A stretch of 40,193 nucleotides of DNA from DATCLS01 sp035296625. GTDB lineage: Bacteria; Actinomycetota; Acidimicrobiia; Acidimicrobiales; VFJN01. The position numbers and the translations under genes are program-made. The stretch covers positions 1-40,193 of the forward strand of contig DATHAO010000071.1 in assembly GCA_035296625.1 (NCBI GenBank), written 5' to 3'. Of this stretch, positions 30,132 through 38,317 are shown in pieces. A model generated the notes under the pieces. The model saw only the letters and a program-made list of their open reading frames with translations. It was not told the origin of the DNA and did not search any database. Position 1 is the stretch's first letter, and each line of letters opens with the position of its first letter.

Positions 30132-31489
30132 CCAGCCTTGCCGTGCGGGGTGGCACGGTGCTGTTCCCGCAGGGCTGGGGCATTTCCGACCTCGTCCTTC
30201 ACAAAGGCCGCATCGTGATCGGCTCGCCCGACGTTCGCTCGGATGGGGAGACAGTCGACGGTACGTGCGGACCAGTGCAGTGCAGCACGGGCGGTGCCGG
30301 GGCCGAGCGTGCGGCTCTCTCCGCAGCCGTCGAAGGTGAAGCCGCGACGGCCGCCAGGACCGACAACCTGGCGGCCGGCGGCCGACCCGTTACCGAGCTC
30401 GACGCCACCGGCCTGCGGGTCGTGCCGGGCTACGTCGATCTGCAGTGCAACGGCGGCTACGGCATCGACCTGGCGACCGAGCCCGAGCGCCTGTGGGAGC
30501 TCGGCGCTCTGCTGCCCCGCACCGGGGTCACGGCGTGGCTGCCCACGATCGTGACGGGTCCGCCCGAGTTCCGGGGGCGGGCCCTGGCCGCGTGGCGGAC
30601 CGGCCCGCCGGTCGGCGCGGGCCCGCTGGCCCGCCCGCTCGGCCTGCACCTCGAGGGACCGTTCCTGGCGCGGGAGCGCCGCGGCGCGCACCCCGTGGAG
30701 TGGCTCCGGGCGCCGGGTGTGAGCCCGTCGGGCGCCGGTCCGTCGGCCGTCCCGACTCCGGCCGACGCGTCCACCTCTGGCTGGTCCCGTGCCGGGGGCG
30801 TGGCGCTCGTGACCCTCGCCCCCGAGCTGCCGGGTGCCCTCGATCTCGTGCGCGACCTCGTGGCCCGGGGCGTGGTGGTGTCGGCGGGGCACTCGTCGGC
30901 CACGGCGGCCGAGGCCGAGGCCGCGATCGACGCCGGGGTGCGCTGGGTCACCCACCTGTTCAACGCCATGGTCGGCCTGCACCACCGCGAGCCGGGGCTG
31001 ATCGGCGTAGCGCTCACCGACGAGCGGGTGCGCGTGGGCTTGATCGCGGACGGGGTCCACGTGGACCGGCGGGCCGTGGCGCTCGCCGCCCGAGCACTCG
31101 GCGACCGCCTGACCCTCGTGACCGACGCCGTGGCCGCGCCGGGCGAGGCGGCGGGGTCGGCCGGCGCCACGGCCGGTCCGGGGACGTCGGGACCGGTGAC
31201 CGTGCGTGACCGGGCCGTGCGCCTGGCCGACGGCACGCTGGCGGGCAGCGTGCTGACCCTCGACGAGGCGGTCCGCAACCTCGTGGCCTTCGCCGGTGTG
31301 GATCTGGCGACGGCCGTGCGGGCCGCCACGTCTGTCCCGGCCGCCGTGCTGGGGGCCGGCGACCGGGGCGCGGTCGTGGACGGCGCCGTGGCCGACCTCG
31401 TGCTGCTGGACGACGCCGGTCAGGTGGTGGCGACGGTGGTGGGCGGCGAGGTGGCCCACGACCGTCGGGCGGAGCCGGCCGCGGTCTGA
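30128..31489 (+). CDS. nagA: N-acetylglucosamine-6-phosphate deacetylase
   Basis: 453 residues from GTG 30128. PGYVDLQCNGGYGID matches the NagA QxNG entry motif, LHLEGPFL carries the metal-binding Glu, SAGHSSATAAEAEAAIDAGVRWVTHLFNAM carries the His ligands, and VTDAVAAPG the catalytic Asp. The reaction removes acetate from GlcNAc-6-phosphate. The protein is about 60 residues longer than usual because of two insertions: one at about residues 36-85 that includes a TCGPVQCSTGG stretch, and one at about 195-225 (Ser/Pro/Ala-rich). Both look like surface loops. No nagB is seen next to it. Confidence 0.9.
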   Translation: MTSLAVRGGTVLFPQGWGISDLVLHKGRIVIGSPDVRSDGETVDGTCGPVQCSTGGAGAERAALSAAVEGEAATAARTDNLAAGGRPVTELDATGLRVVPGYVDLQCNGGYGIDLATEPERLWELGALLPRTGVTAWLPTIVTGPPEFRGRALAAWRTGPPVGAGPLARPLGLHLEGPFLARERRGAHPVEWLRAPGVSPSGAGPSAVPTPADASTSGWSRAGGVALVTLAPELPGALDLVRDLVARGVVVSAGHSSATAAEAEAAIDAGVRWVTHLFNAMVGLHHREPGLIGVALTDERVRVGLIADGVHVDRRAVALAARALGDRLTLVTDAVAAPGEAAGSAGATAGPGTSGPVTVRDRAVRLADGTLAGSVLTLDEAVRNLVAFAGVDLATAVRAATSVPAAVLGAGDRGAVVDGAVADLVLLDDAGQVVATVVGGEVAHDRRAEPAAV

Positions 31490-31548
31490 CGACGGCGGCC
31501 GGAACCGGGTCGCTGTGGGTGGTGGGGGCGTCGGTACCATGGCCGACC

Positions 31549-32499
31549 ATGTCCGGTGCCACCGCTGCCTCGTCCCGCTCGCGCGTCGGTTTCCTGGGGC
31601 CCGAGGGCACGTTCACCGAGCAGGCCCTCCTGTCGCAGCCCGACCTGGCGGCCGCCGAGCTGGTGGCGTACCCGTCGATCACCGACGTGCTGCGGGCCGT
31701 GCACGATGGCGAGGTCGACCTCGGCTTCGTCCCGGTCGAGAACTCGATCGAGGGGGCGGTCACGGCGACCGTCGACTCGCTGGCCTTCGACACCGAGCTG
31801 CTGATCCAGCGCGAGGTGGTGATGGGCGTGCAGATGAACCTCCTGGGGCCGAGCGGGGTCGACGTCGGTGACGTGCAGCGGGTGCTGTCGATCCCGGTGG
31901 CGACCGCGCAGTGCCGGTCGTTCCTGCAGCGCGAGCTGCCCGGGGTCGAGACCGTGGCGACGGCGTCGACCGCCGAGGCCGCCCGGCTCGTGGCCGCCGA
32001 CGAGCACGACGGCACCACCGCGGCGATCGCCCCGGCCGTGGCCGCCAAGCTCTACGGGCTCGACGTGCTGGCCACCGACATCGAGGACCACGCCGACAAC
32101 GCCACCCGCTTCGTCGTCGTGGCGCCGGCGGGCATCCCGGCGCCGACGGGGCACGACAAGACGTCGGTCATGGTGTTCCAGCGAGCCGACGCCCCCGGGT
32201 CGCTGCTCACGATCTTGCAGGAGTTCGCCGCCCGGTCGATCAACCTGTCCAAGCTCGAGTCGCGGCCCACGAAGAAGGGCCTCGGGCAGTACTGCTTCCT
32301 GATCGACCTCGAGGGCCACATCGGCGAGGAGCTCGTGGCCGACTGCCTGCGGGACCTCAAGAGCAAGGTGGCCGACGTGAAGTTCCTCGGCTCGTACCCC
32401 GCCGCCGGCGAGCACGGCCCGGCGCGGCGACGCGAGGTCGAGGCGGCCTGGCGGGACGCCAGCGTGTGGGTCGAGAACCTGCGCGGCCAGATCGCCTGA
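31549..32499 (+). CDS. pheA: Prephenate dehydratase with ACT domain
   Basis: 316 residues. The catalytic domain has VGFLGPEGTFTEQAL at the N-terminus, FVPVENSIEGAV and the Thr-Arg-Phe site in NATRFVVV; the ACT domain (from about 200) keeps the phenylalanine-binding KLESRPTKK motif. It converts prephenate to phenylpyruvate, the last committed step to phenylalanine, with feedback control by Phe. ATG 31549 is chosen because TACCAT (31535-31540) lies 8 nt upstream, as in other leaderless genes here, and homology begins soon after. The gene stands apart from chorismate mutase genes. Confidence 0.95.
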   Translation: MSGATAASSRSRVGFLGPEGTFTEQALLSQPDLAAAELVAYPSITDVLRAVHDGEVDLGFVPVENSIEGAVTATVDSLAFDTELLIQREVVMGVQMNLLGPSGVDVGDVQRVLSIPVATAQCRSFLQRELPGVETVATASTAEAARLVAADEHDGTTAAIAPAVAAKLYGLDVLATDIEDHADNATRFVVVAPAGIPAPTGHDKTSVMVFQRADAPGSLLTILQEFAARSINLSKLESRPTKKGLGQYCFLIDLEGHIGEELVADCLRDLKSKVADVKFLGSYPAAGEHGPARRREVEAAWRDASVWVENLRGQIA

Positions 32500-32505
32500 G
32501 TCCGG

Positions 32506-32520
32506 CGCTCCTTCGGAGCG
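32506..32520 (+). terminator. Small hairpin after pheA
   Basis: CGCTCC-TTC-GGAGCG: six perfect base pairs and a 3-nt loop, starting 7 nt after the pheA stop. No T-run. Confidence 0.5.
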
Positions 32521-32921
32521 GCTGGGATGGCAACTCGCCCTGATGCTCGGAGAGGACCACCGGCGCCCAGGGTGATCCCGCCACAGCTCGACGCAGCCAC
32601 GCGGCGTTGCGAGCACGAGGTCGATGGACGACAGATGACGACGTTTCCGGGTTTCTGCGGCCGGGTGCATCCGACCAGCGGCTCCAGCCCGCTGTCGCCC
32701 GTGACGGCATCGAGGTCGAGGACGTCGGTGTGCTCGCATTCCCGACTGTGCTGTCGCTGCACCGCTCGAGCCCCGAGCTCTTCCAGACGGGTGGCGTAAC
32801 GGTCATCGTCGGCGGCGCAGAGGTGCCGGCGACCTGGTGCAACGGTCTGTGAGTTCCTGACGGAGGGGCCTCGGGCGGTCAGCGCTCGGGGTGCCTTCAT
32901 CCAGACCGGCCAGGACGCCGC

Positions 32922-32941
32922 CCCGGGGGGCGCCCCCCGGG
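32922..32941. repeat. 20-bp perfect GC palindrome
   Basis: CCCGGGGGGCGCCCCCCGGG is its own reverse complement along all 20 bases. It may act as a bidirectional terminator or a cruciform; it lies about 150 bp upstream of the MDR gene. Confidence 0.8.
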
Positions 32942-33094
32942 TTCGGAATCTCCTGGCCGATCTGGTAGCGACACGGACCCGGTGCTCGGGGCAATCTTGG
33001 CGGTGACGCTCTGGCAGGCTGTGGCCATGCGGCATGTTCGGCCCCAGATCGTCGATCTCGGTGGAGACGATCGCCAAGGATGGCGGAGACCGTG

Positions 33095-34063
33095 ATGAGG
33101 GCGGTCGTCCAGGACACCTACGGGTCCGCAGACGTCTTGGAGCTCCGGGAGATGGAGCGGCCGGAGGTCGGAGACCACGAGGTGCTCGTACGGGTGGTCG
33201 CGGCCGGTGTGGACCGGGCCGCTTGGCATTTCATGACCGGCGTGCCGTACGTGATGCGCATCGTCGGTTTCGGGCTGCGCGCCCCCAAGGTTCCCGTCGC
33301 AGGCTCCAACCTCGCCGGGCGCGTGGAGGCAGTCGGCAAGGACGTGACCCGATTCCAACCCGGCGACGAGGTGTACGGCACCTGTAGAGGCTCCTTCGCC
33401 GAGTTCGCGTGTGCCCGAGAGGACAGGCTTGCCCCTAAGCCGGCCAGCCTCACGTTCGAGCAGGCGGCCGTGGTACCTCATGGTGGATTCGCGGCCCTTC
33501 AGGCTGTTCGCGACCGTGGACGGGTCCAGCCTGGCCAGAGCGTGCTGATCGTCGGAGCCTCGGGAGCGGTGGGGAGCATCGCCGTGCAGCTGGCCAGGGC
33601 CTTCGGCGCCGAGGTCACCGGCGTGTGCCGCACGTCGAAGGTGGACACGGTGCAGGCTCTGGGCGCCGACCACGTCATCGACTACACGCGCGACGACTTC
33701 GCCGACTCGGGGGAGCGCTACGACGTGATCCTCGACACCGGAGGCAACAGCTCGTTGTCACGGCTCCGCCGTTCTCTCACCCGCAAGGGGACACTCGTCA
33801 TCGTCGGCGGGGAAGGCGGCGGACGCTGGATCGGCATCGGTCGCCAGATCCGGGCGCAGATGCTGTCACCGTTCGTGGGCCAGAAGCTGGGCACGTTCAT
33901 CGCAAGGGAGAACGCCGAGGACCTGCTGATCCTGAACGAGCTCATCGACTCCGGCAAGCTCACACCGATCATCGATCGGACCTACCCACTGAGCGACGCC
34001 CCCGACGCCATCCGCCATCTCGAGACGGGCGACGCACGAGGACGAATCGTCCTCACCGTCTGA
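33095..34063 (+). CDS. MDR-family NAD(P)H-dependent oxidoreductase (quinone oxidoreductase-like)
   Basis: 322 residues from ATG 33095, which has GGAG 6 nt upstream; ATG 33080 is an in-frame alternative. RYGSADVL-type N-terminus (here TYGSADVLELREME), PVAGSNLAGRVEAVG, FQPGDEVYG and the nucleotide motif VLIVGASGAVGSIAVQLARAFGAEVTGV are typical of the zinc-independent medium-chain reductases; no structural or catalytic zinc Cys cluster is present. It likely reduces quinones or enones with NADPH. Confidence 0.9.
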   Translation: MRAVVQDTYGSADVLELREMERPEVGDHEVLVRVVAAGVDRAAWHFMTGVPYVMRIVGFGLRAPKVPVAGSNLAGRVEAVGKDVTRFQPGDEVYGTCRGSFAEFACAREDRLAPKPASLTFEQAAVVPHGGFAALQAVRDRGRVQPGQSVLIVGASGAVGSIAVQLARAFGAEVTGVCRTSKVDTVQALGADHVIDYTRDDFADSGERYDVILDTGGNSSLSRLRRSLTRKGTLVIVGGEGGGRWIGIGRQIRAQMLSPFVGQKLGTFIARENAEDLLILNELIDSGKLTPIIDRTYPLSDAPDAIRHLETGDARGRIVLTV

Positions 34064-34696
34064 GCGATGAGCGTCACGGCCCTGACTCGCCCGAGCACGA
34101 CGTGACGGCCACGGGACTACGGGCGACTGCTTGCTCGGTCATCCTTGGTCGCTCTCACGGGTAGTCCTCACGAGGCCGACGACCGAATTCTTCCCGCGCC
34201 TCACGGTCGGTCAGCGCTGAGCACGGGTAGGGGCGGTGGTGCGAGCGCGCCGACTTGGTAAAGGGCTGGGACCGCTACCAGACCTGGCTCGCCGACACCA
34301 TGACCCGCACCCTCTTCTGAGACCAACTCGCGCTTGTTCTGGGCTGCGTGCCGTGGCTTCGGCTATCGCTTTCCACGCGACCGGTGAGGCCGGGCTGGCA
34401 CCTCGTCACGGACTGTCCACGTGGCGCTGAGCGCGTTGGCGTATAGCGCTCTGATTGCATTGAACTTCGTCACCGCGTCGAATGAGCTTCCGCCGGCCCC
34501 GATCGGCGCAGTGTGTCTTGTCGCAGCGAGTGCCGTTGCAGGCCGGTGGAGTGTCCGCCGCAGGACGGCGCCGGAGGCACCCTGCCGGTCGGCGGCGGTG
34601 CGATGGACGGTCAGTCCAGTGCTGCGGCCCCGTCGCGGGGGCGGGCAGCCGTACGACACCGCCGCCGACGCGGGCGGTCGGCCTCCCGGCCGGGAT
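34064..34696. other. Gap between MDR gene and hsp20: possible gene tail at 34231-34320
   Basis: At 34231-34320 the plus strand reads ERADLVKGWDRYQTWLADTM and then TRTLF and a stop, which looks like a genuine protein C-terminus, but a TAG at 34228 closes the frame just upstream. The family is not recognised. No other convincing gene, repeat or RNA was seen; a hydrophobic reading frame from about 34421 has poor codon bias. Confidence 0.3.
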
Positions 34697-35113
34697 CTAC
34701 GAGGTCAGGGCCGCCTGGCCGCCGACCTGGATCTTGCGGGGCTTGGCCTCCTCGGTCACCGGGATGCGCAGCGTGAGCACCCCGCGGTCATAGTCGGCCT
34801 CGATGCGGTCGGCGTCCAGGGACTCACCCAGGAAAAGGGTGCGGGTGAACGTGCCCTGCGGCCGCTCACGGGCCACGAGCTCGCGGCCCTCGAAGCCCCA
34901 ACGTCGTTCGGCGTGCACCGTGAGCTGGTCCCTCTCGACGCTCAGGTCGATGGAGTCGGGATCGACACCCGGCAGGTCGAAGTCGACCACGAACGAGTCG
35001 CCGTCGCGGTAGGCATCCATGGCGAGGACGGACCCTCGCCAACCACCCGCGGCCCCGGCGGTCTCGAACAGCCGGTCGATCTCACGGTACGGATCGAAGC
35101 GCATGAGCATCAT
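34697..35113 (-). CDS. Hsp20 / alpha-crystallin small heat-shock protein
   Basis: 138 residues. The N-terminal MRFDPYREIDRLFE motif and the alpha-crystallin domain (MDAYRDGDSFVVDFDLPGVDPDSIDLSVERDQLTV ... YDRGVLTLRIPV) are clear; it holds unfolding proteins as an ATP-independent chaperone. ATG 35113 is chosen because GAGGAGG lies 5 nt upstream; a GTG two codons earlier (35119) would overlap that site. The C-terminal I-x-I/V motif is KIQV. Its promoter with a HAIR half-site at 35160-35201 suggests heat-shock control by HspR. Confidence 0.93.
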   Translation of the reverse strand: MMLMRFDPYREIDRLFETAGAAGGWRGSVLAMDAYRDGDSFVVDFDLPGVDPDSIDLSVERDQLTVHAERRWGFEGRELVARERPQGTFTRTLFLGESLDADRIEADYDRGVLTLRIPVTEEAKPRKIQVGGQAALTS

Positions 35114-35159
35114 GCTCACCTCCTCGAGCGGTTCACCGATAGTCGCTCACACACGAGTA

Positions 35160-35201
35160 CTACTACCATGGCTCAGAAAACCTGACAACTGTTGACTCAA
35201 G
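35160..35201 (-). promoter_or_regulatory. hsp20 promoter with HAIR (HspR) half-site
   Basis: Minus strand: TTGTCA (35188-35183), 17-nt spacer, TAGTAG (35165-35160). Directly upstream is CTTGAGT (35201-35195), an exact half of the HspR box CTTGAGT-N7-ACTCAAG; seven bases later the second half is the weak TGTCAGG. The implied leader is about 40 nt. Confidence 0.55.
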
Positions 35202-35309
35202 TGTTCTGGCAAGTTTCCCACCGGAACGAAAGAAGCGTGCGGTCCACCGGGCATGGCACAGGGACCCTAAGAATCCGCGGTTCCTACACCGCGGGCCCCG
35301 GCGGTGGAG

Positions 35310-36107
35310 TCAGCCCTTCGCGAACGCAAGCAGCTCGTCGTTGAACCGCCCACGGTGCGACAGCATCAACCCGTGGGGTGCGTGCTCGTAGACCGAGAGG
35401 CGCGCCCCAGGGATGAGGTTGACCGCCACGGCGCTCGACGTCTCGAGCGGGATGGGCGCGTCGGTGTCGCCGTGGATCAGCAGTGCCGGCACGTCGATGG
35501 CGCGGAGCTCGGAGGCGAAGTCGGTCTCGAGCATGGCACGGTTGCAGTCGAGGATCGCCCGCAGCGACGCTCGCAGCATGTCGCGCAGCGCCCAGTCGAC
35601 GAGCTCGTCGGACACGTCGCAGCCCGGCAGTCCGGCCCCGACGAAGGCGGGCGCGTTGGCTCGAGCCCATCCGGCGAAGTCGGACGCGTACACCGCCCGC
35701 ACCGCGTCGCCGACCTCGGGTGGAAGGCGCGGCATGCCGAGGGCGGTCGCCACCAGCACGACCCTACGGACACGCTCGCTGCCGTGCCGGGTCAGGTAGC
35801 GGACGACCTCGCCGCCGGCCATCGAGTGCGCGACCAGCGTCACGTCGTGCAGCTCGCGGGTCTCCAGCACGGCCGCGAGGTCATCGGCGAGCGTGTCGTA
35901 CTCGAAGCCGCCACCAGGATCGTCGGAGCGGCCGTGGCCGCGGCGGTCGTAGGCGACGCAGCGCAGACCGAGGTCTGAGAGCGGAGCCAGCTGGTACTGC
36001 CAGAAGTCGCTGCTCACGCCCCACCCGGCGAGGAATGCGAGCGCAGGGCCTTCGCCCCAGTCCTTGCAGTAGAGCGCAGTGCCGTCGGTGGTCTCGATGA
36101 AGGGCAT
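35310..36107 (-). CDS. Alpha/beta hydrolase (esterase / non-heme haloperoxidase type)
   Basis: 265 residues from ATG 36107 (ATG 36125 is an in-frame alternative with similar support). PFIETTDGTALYCKDWGEGP, LAGWGVSSDFWQYQ, YDRRGHGRSD and the nucleophile elbow LVAHSMAGGE identify the chloroperoxidase/esterase branch; Asp in HGDTDAPIP and His in EHAPHGLMLSH complete the triad. The elbow reads HSMAG where HSMGG is usual, and the oxyanion segment is AGWG instead of HGW. Hydrolyses an ester or carries out perhydrolysis; substrate unknown. Confidence 0.88.
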   Translation of the reverse strand: MPFIETTDGTALYCKDWGEGPALAFLAGWGVSSDFWQYQLAPLSDLGLRCVAYDRRGHGRSDDPGGGFEYDTLADDLAAVLETRELHDVTLVAHSMAGGEVVRYLTRHGSERVRRVVLVATALGMPRLPPEVGDAVRAVYASDFAGWARANAPAFVGAGLPGCDVSDELVDWALRDMLRASLRAILDCNRAMLETDFASELRAIDVPALLIHGDTDAPIPLETSSAVAVNLIPGARLSVYEHAPHGLMLSHRGRFNDELLAFAKG

Positions 36108-36487
36108 GGGACGAGCCAACCCCATCCTGCGTCAGCGAGGCGATTACCCGTGACGTCATCACCCTGACTCAGGTGTCGCCGGCCTGGCGCCGCCGAGGAG
36201 GTATCCCGGCGTCGCAGCCCGCTGGAGTCCGAAGCCCCGGTTTCGTCCGCCATCTGGTCCTGGAACACCACTGTGCGGAGCGGTGGATTCGGTACTCGTC
36301 CTGCTCGGCTATCCGGCGAGAGCAGCCGTGGGAGCGACCCCCTACGTAACCGCCTCGAGAGTTCGGCCCGCGCCTGCGGCCCGACCTGGGCGAGATGGGT
36401 GCAGGTCGTGTCGCGCACCGCGACAGAGGTCGGGTCCCAAGCCAGCCTGCCGGCGGCACCGACGCGCGAGGTGCGACCCTGGGCGCC
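36108..36487. other. Divergent intergenic region without a recognisable gene
   Basis: Between the divergent hydrolase and siderophore-interacting genes. The palindrome TGACGTCA at 36151-36158 lies upstream of the hydrolase. No convincing coding frame; the open frames here are antisense or poorly biased. Confidence 0.4.
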
Positions 36488-37303
36488 ATGAGCCCTGACC
36501 CGCGACCGAGGACCGTCCGTGTGCGCCGCGAGCCCCCGGCGTTCCGTGTCGCGTCGGTCCGGCGGATCGAACGGCTCACACTGCGCATGCTGCGCATCAC
36601 GCTCGCTGGCCCCGAACTCGAAGGTTTCACTGTCGCCGAGCCGGCGGCGAGCGTGCGCCTCCTGCTCCCGCCGCCCGGAGCCGACGAGCTCGCCCTGCCA
36701 ACCTGGAACGGGAACGAGTTCCTCCTTGCCGACGGGCGACGCCCCACGATCCGGACGTTCACGCCCCGGCGCGCCGACCCGCGGGCCCGCGAGCTCGACG
36801 TCGAGATCGTCGTCCACGGCCAGGGAGCGGCGTCCGGCTGGGCGGAAGCAGCGGCAACCGGCAGCCCGGCGGCCGTGTCGGGTCCTGGGCGAGGCTACGC
36901 CATCGACCCCGCGGCACCGGGCTTCCTCCTCGCCGGTGACGAGACCGCCATCCCCGCCATCAGCCAACTGCTCGAGGTCCTGCCGGCCGACCGACCGGTG
37001 CGGGTTCTGGCCGAACTGGCGGTCCCCGACGGCCGGCCTGCCCTTCCCAACCACCCCGGTTCAGCCGTCGAGTGGTGCGATCTGCCGCCCGGGGCACCGC
37101 CCGGTGACTCCCTGGTCGCCGCCATCCGAGCAGAAGCCCTCGAGAGCGGCACCCGCGTTTGGGTGGCCGGCGAGGCGGCGGCCGTCCAACGCATCCGCCA
37201 ACACCTCTTCCACGATCGACGGCTGCCCCGCTCCCAGGCCTCGGTGCGCGGCTACTGGAAGCACGGACGCGCCGGCGACGGCGGGCAGGACGGCCACGCC
37301 TGA
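36488..37303 (+). CDS. Siderophore-interacting protein (FAD-dependent ferric-siderophore reductase)
   Basis: 271 residues from ATG 36488. The FAD motif appears as IRTFTPRR (R-x-Y/F-T-x-R), the N-terminal domain holds LTLRMLRITLAGPEL, GPGRGYAIDPAAPGFLLAGDETAIPAI is the linker into the SIP domain, and RGYWKHGR near the C-terminus is the typical NAD(P)H-site ending. It releases iron from imported ferric siderophores by reduction in the cytoplasm. No siderophore transporter is adjacent. Two stable hairpins follow the stop. Confidence 0.92.
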   Translation: MSPDPRPRTVRVRREPPAFRVASVRRIERLTLRMLRITLAGPELEGFTVAEPAASVRLLLPPPGADELALPTWNGNEFLLADGRRPTIRTFTPRRADPRARELDVEIVVHGQGAASGWAEAAATGSPAAVSGPGRGYAIDPAAPGFLLAGDETAIPAISQLLEVLPADRPVRVLAELAVPDGRPALPNHPGSAVEWCDLPPGAPPGDSLVAAIRAEALESGTRVWVAGEAAAVQRIRQHLFHDRRLPRSQASVRGYWKHGRAGDGGQDGHA

Positions 37304-37308
37304 GGCTG

Positions 37309-37372
37309 GGCGCACAGTGTGCGCCGGGCGGGAGACCGTCGACGCCAAGCCCGGCGCGCTCACAGCGCCGGG
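37309..37372 (+). terminator. Two consecutive hairpins after the siderophore-interacting gene
   Basis: First: GGCGCAC-AGT-GTGCGCC (37309-37325), 7 bp, 5 nt after the stop. Second: CCCGGCGC-GCTCACA-GCGCCGGG (37350-37372), 8 perfect bp with a 7-nt loop. Probable rho-independent-like termination without T-run. Confidence 0.65.
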
Positions 37373-37446
37373 AGGTTTGAAGTCGACCGTCACGCACAAC
37401 GTCGCATCCGCACCCGCGCTGGGTTGGACCGCCTTACCGTGGCCGC

Positions 37447-37560
37447 TTGCCGCTCGACCTGTTCGCCGGAATCTACGTCCGCGACTACGCGGCCTCGAAG
37501 GCCTGGTCCCCTCGGCCATCGCGGCGTGGGGGCTTCCGCCCGCCTGCTCTGGGGGTCTAG
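37447..37560 (+). pseudogene. N-terminal remnant of a VOC-family gene with intact promoter box
   Basis: From TTG 37447 the frame reads LPLDLFAGIYVRDYAASKAW, a typical first strand and helix of a VOC (glyoxalase-fold) protein, then turns into SPRPSRRGG and stops at TAG 37558-37560. The expected continuation (YERLLG-like) is missing, so the gene was cut after about 20 residues. TACCGT at 37435-37440 lies 6 nt before the start, i.e. the leaderless promoter survives. The fragment ends 4 bp inside the convergent peroxiredoxin gene, marking a deletion junction. Confidence 0.55.
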
Positions 37561-38003
37561 TCCTGGAGCACCTCGAGGGCGAGGTCGGCGTGCTTGACCA
37601 TGTTGATCTCACTGTTGATGACCTTGAGTACCCTGCGGTCGGTGCCGATCACGAACGTCGCCCGCTTGTTCGGCAGGAGCGGCACGCCACGCTTCACCCC
37701 GAACACCGAGGCCACCCGCCGGTCCTCGTCGGAGAGGAGCGGGTAGTCGAAGGCATGCTTGTCGGAGAAGGTGCGCTGCTTCTCGACCGGATCTGCACTG
37801 ATGCCCACCCGTTGGGCGCTGACGGCTTCGAACTCCGCCGCGAGGTCACGGAAGTGACAACTCTCTTTGGTGCACCCGGGAGTGAGCGCGGCGGGGTAGA
37901 AGAACAGCACGATCGGCCCCTTCTCCAGGTACTCGCTCAGCGACCGCGGCACGCCATGCTGGTCGGGCAACTCGAAGTCGGGTACCAGGTCACCGGTGCG
38001 CAT
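37557..38003 (-). CDS. bcp: Bcp-type peroxiredoxin (thiol peroxidase)
   Basis: 148 residues from ATG 38003; longer upstream reading has no similarity. GDLVPDFELPDQHG opens the thioredoxin fold, and YPAALTPGCTKESCHFRD carries the peroxidatic Cys44 and, five residues on, a second Cys49 as in BCP enzymes that form an intramolecular disulfide. It reduces H2O2 and organic hydroperoxides using thioredoxin or a similar donor. A GATAAAGT stretch about 40 nt upstream could be part of its promoter. The 3' end overlaps the VOC remnant. Confidence 0.92.
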   Translation of the reverse strand: MRTGDLVPDFELPDQHGVPRSLSEYLEKGPIVLFFYPAALTPGCTKESCHFRDLAAEFEAVSAQRVGISADPVEKQRTFSDKHAFDYPLLSDEDRRVASVFGVKRGVPLLPNKRATFVIGTDRRVLKVINSEINMVKHADLALEVLQD

Positions 38004-38317
38004 CGTCCACCCCCAGGCCGCCACGCGGAGAAACTTTATCGTCGGGATCGGCGTCACAGGCTCGTTGTGCCCTTGACGCCTGGCTCAACGTTGGCAGGCG
38101 TTGCCAGTGCGGGATGTTGTCCGGCGCGCGACAGTCTCCGTGACCTTTACGGACCCCTTCGGCCGGACCGGACGACTCACCACCGTCGGTCACGGTGCCG
38201 GACCCCGGACCGGGCTGATGACACCGTCCCCCGGCATCGCCAGCCCACCGACGATCGCCACAACCCGACAGCGAGGATCGGGTGGGGCTGACGGGATCCA
38301 CCACTGCGGGGGGGTGA
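38004..38317. other. Gap upstream of the transposase remnant
   Basis: No supported gene. The stretch has more mixed base composition than the first part of the window. It contains no recognisable inverted terminal repeat for the adjoining transposase fragment (IS110-type elements lack them). Confidence 0.4.

Larger units (their letters stand above)
32500..33094. other. Gap between pheA and the MDR gene: hairpins and a possible coding scrap
   Basis: A 6-bp hairpin with a TTC loop (32506-32520) follows pheA. Plus-strand text GIEVEDVGVLAFPTVLSLHR...VTVIVGG (about 32705-32852) has good codon bias but no start codon with support and no family I know; it may be the tail of a lost gene. A 20-bp perfect palindrome lies at 32922-32941. 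Base composition is more mixed than in the first 32 kb. Confidence 0.45.

Noticed and set aside
34421..34660. Possible membrane protein start (ALSALAYSALIALNF) upstream of hsp20
   Set aside because: Codon bias is poor, the frame runs antisense through hsp20 and no family is recognisable.
36283..36498. Short reading frame VDSVLVLLGYPARAAVG
   Set aside because: Mixed codon bias and no plausible ribosome site or similarity.
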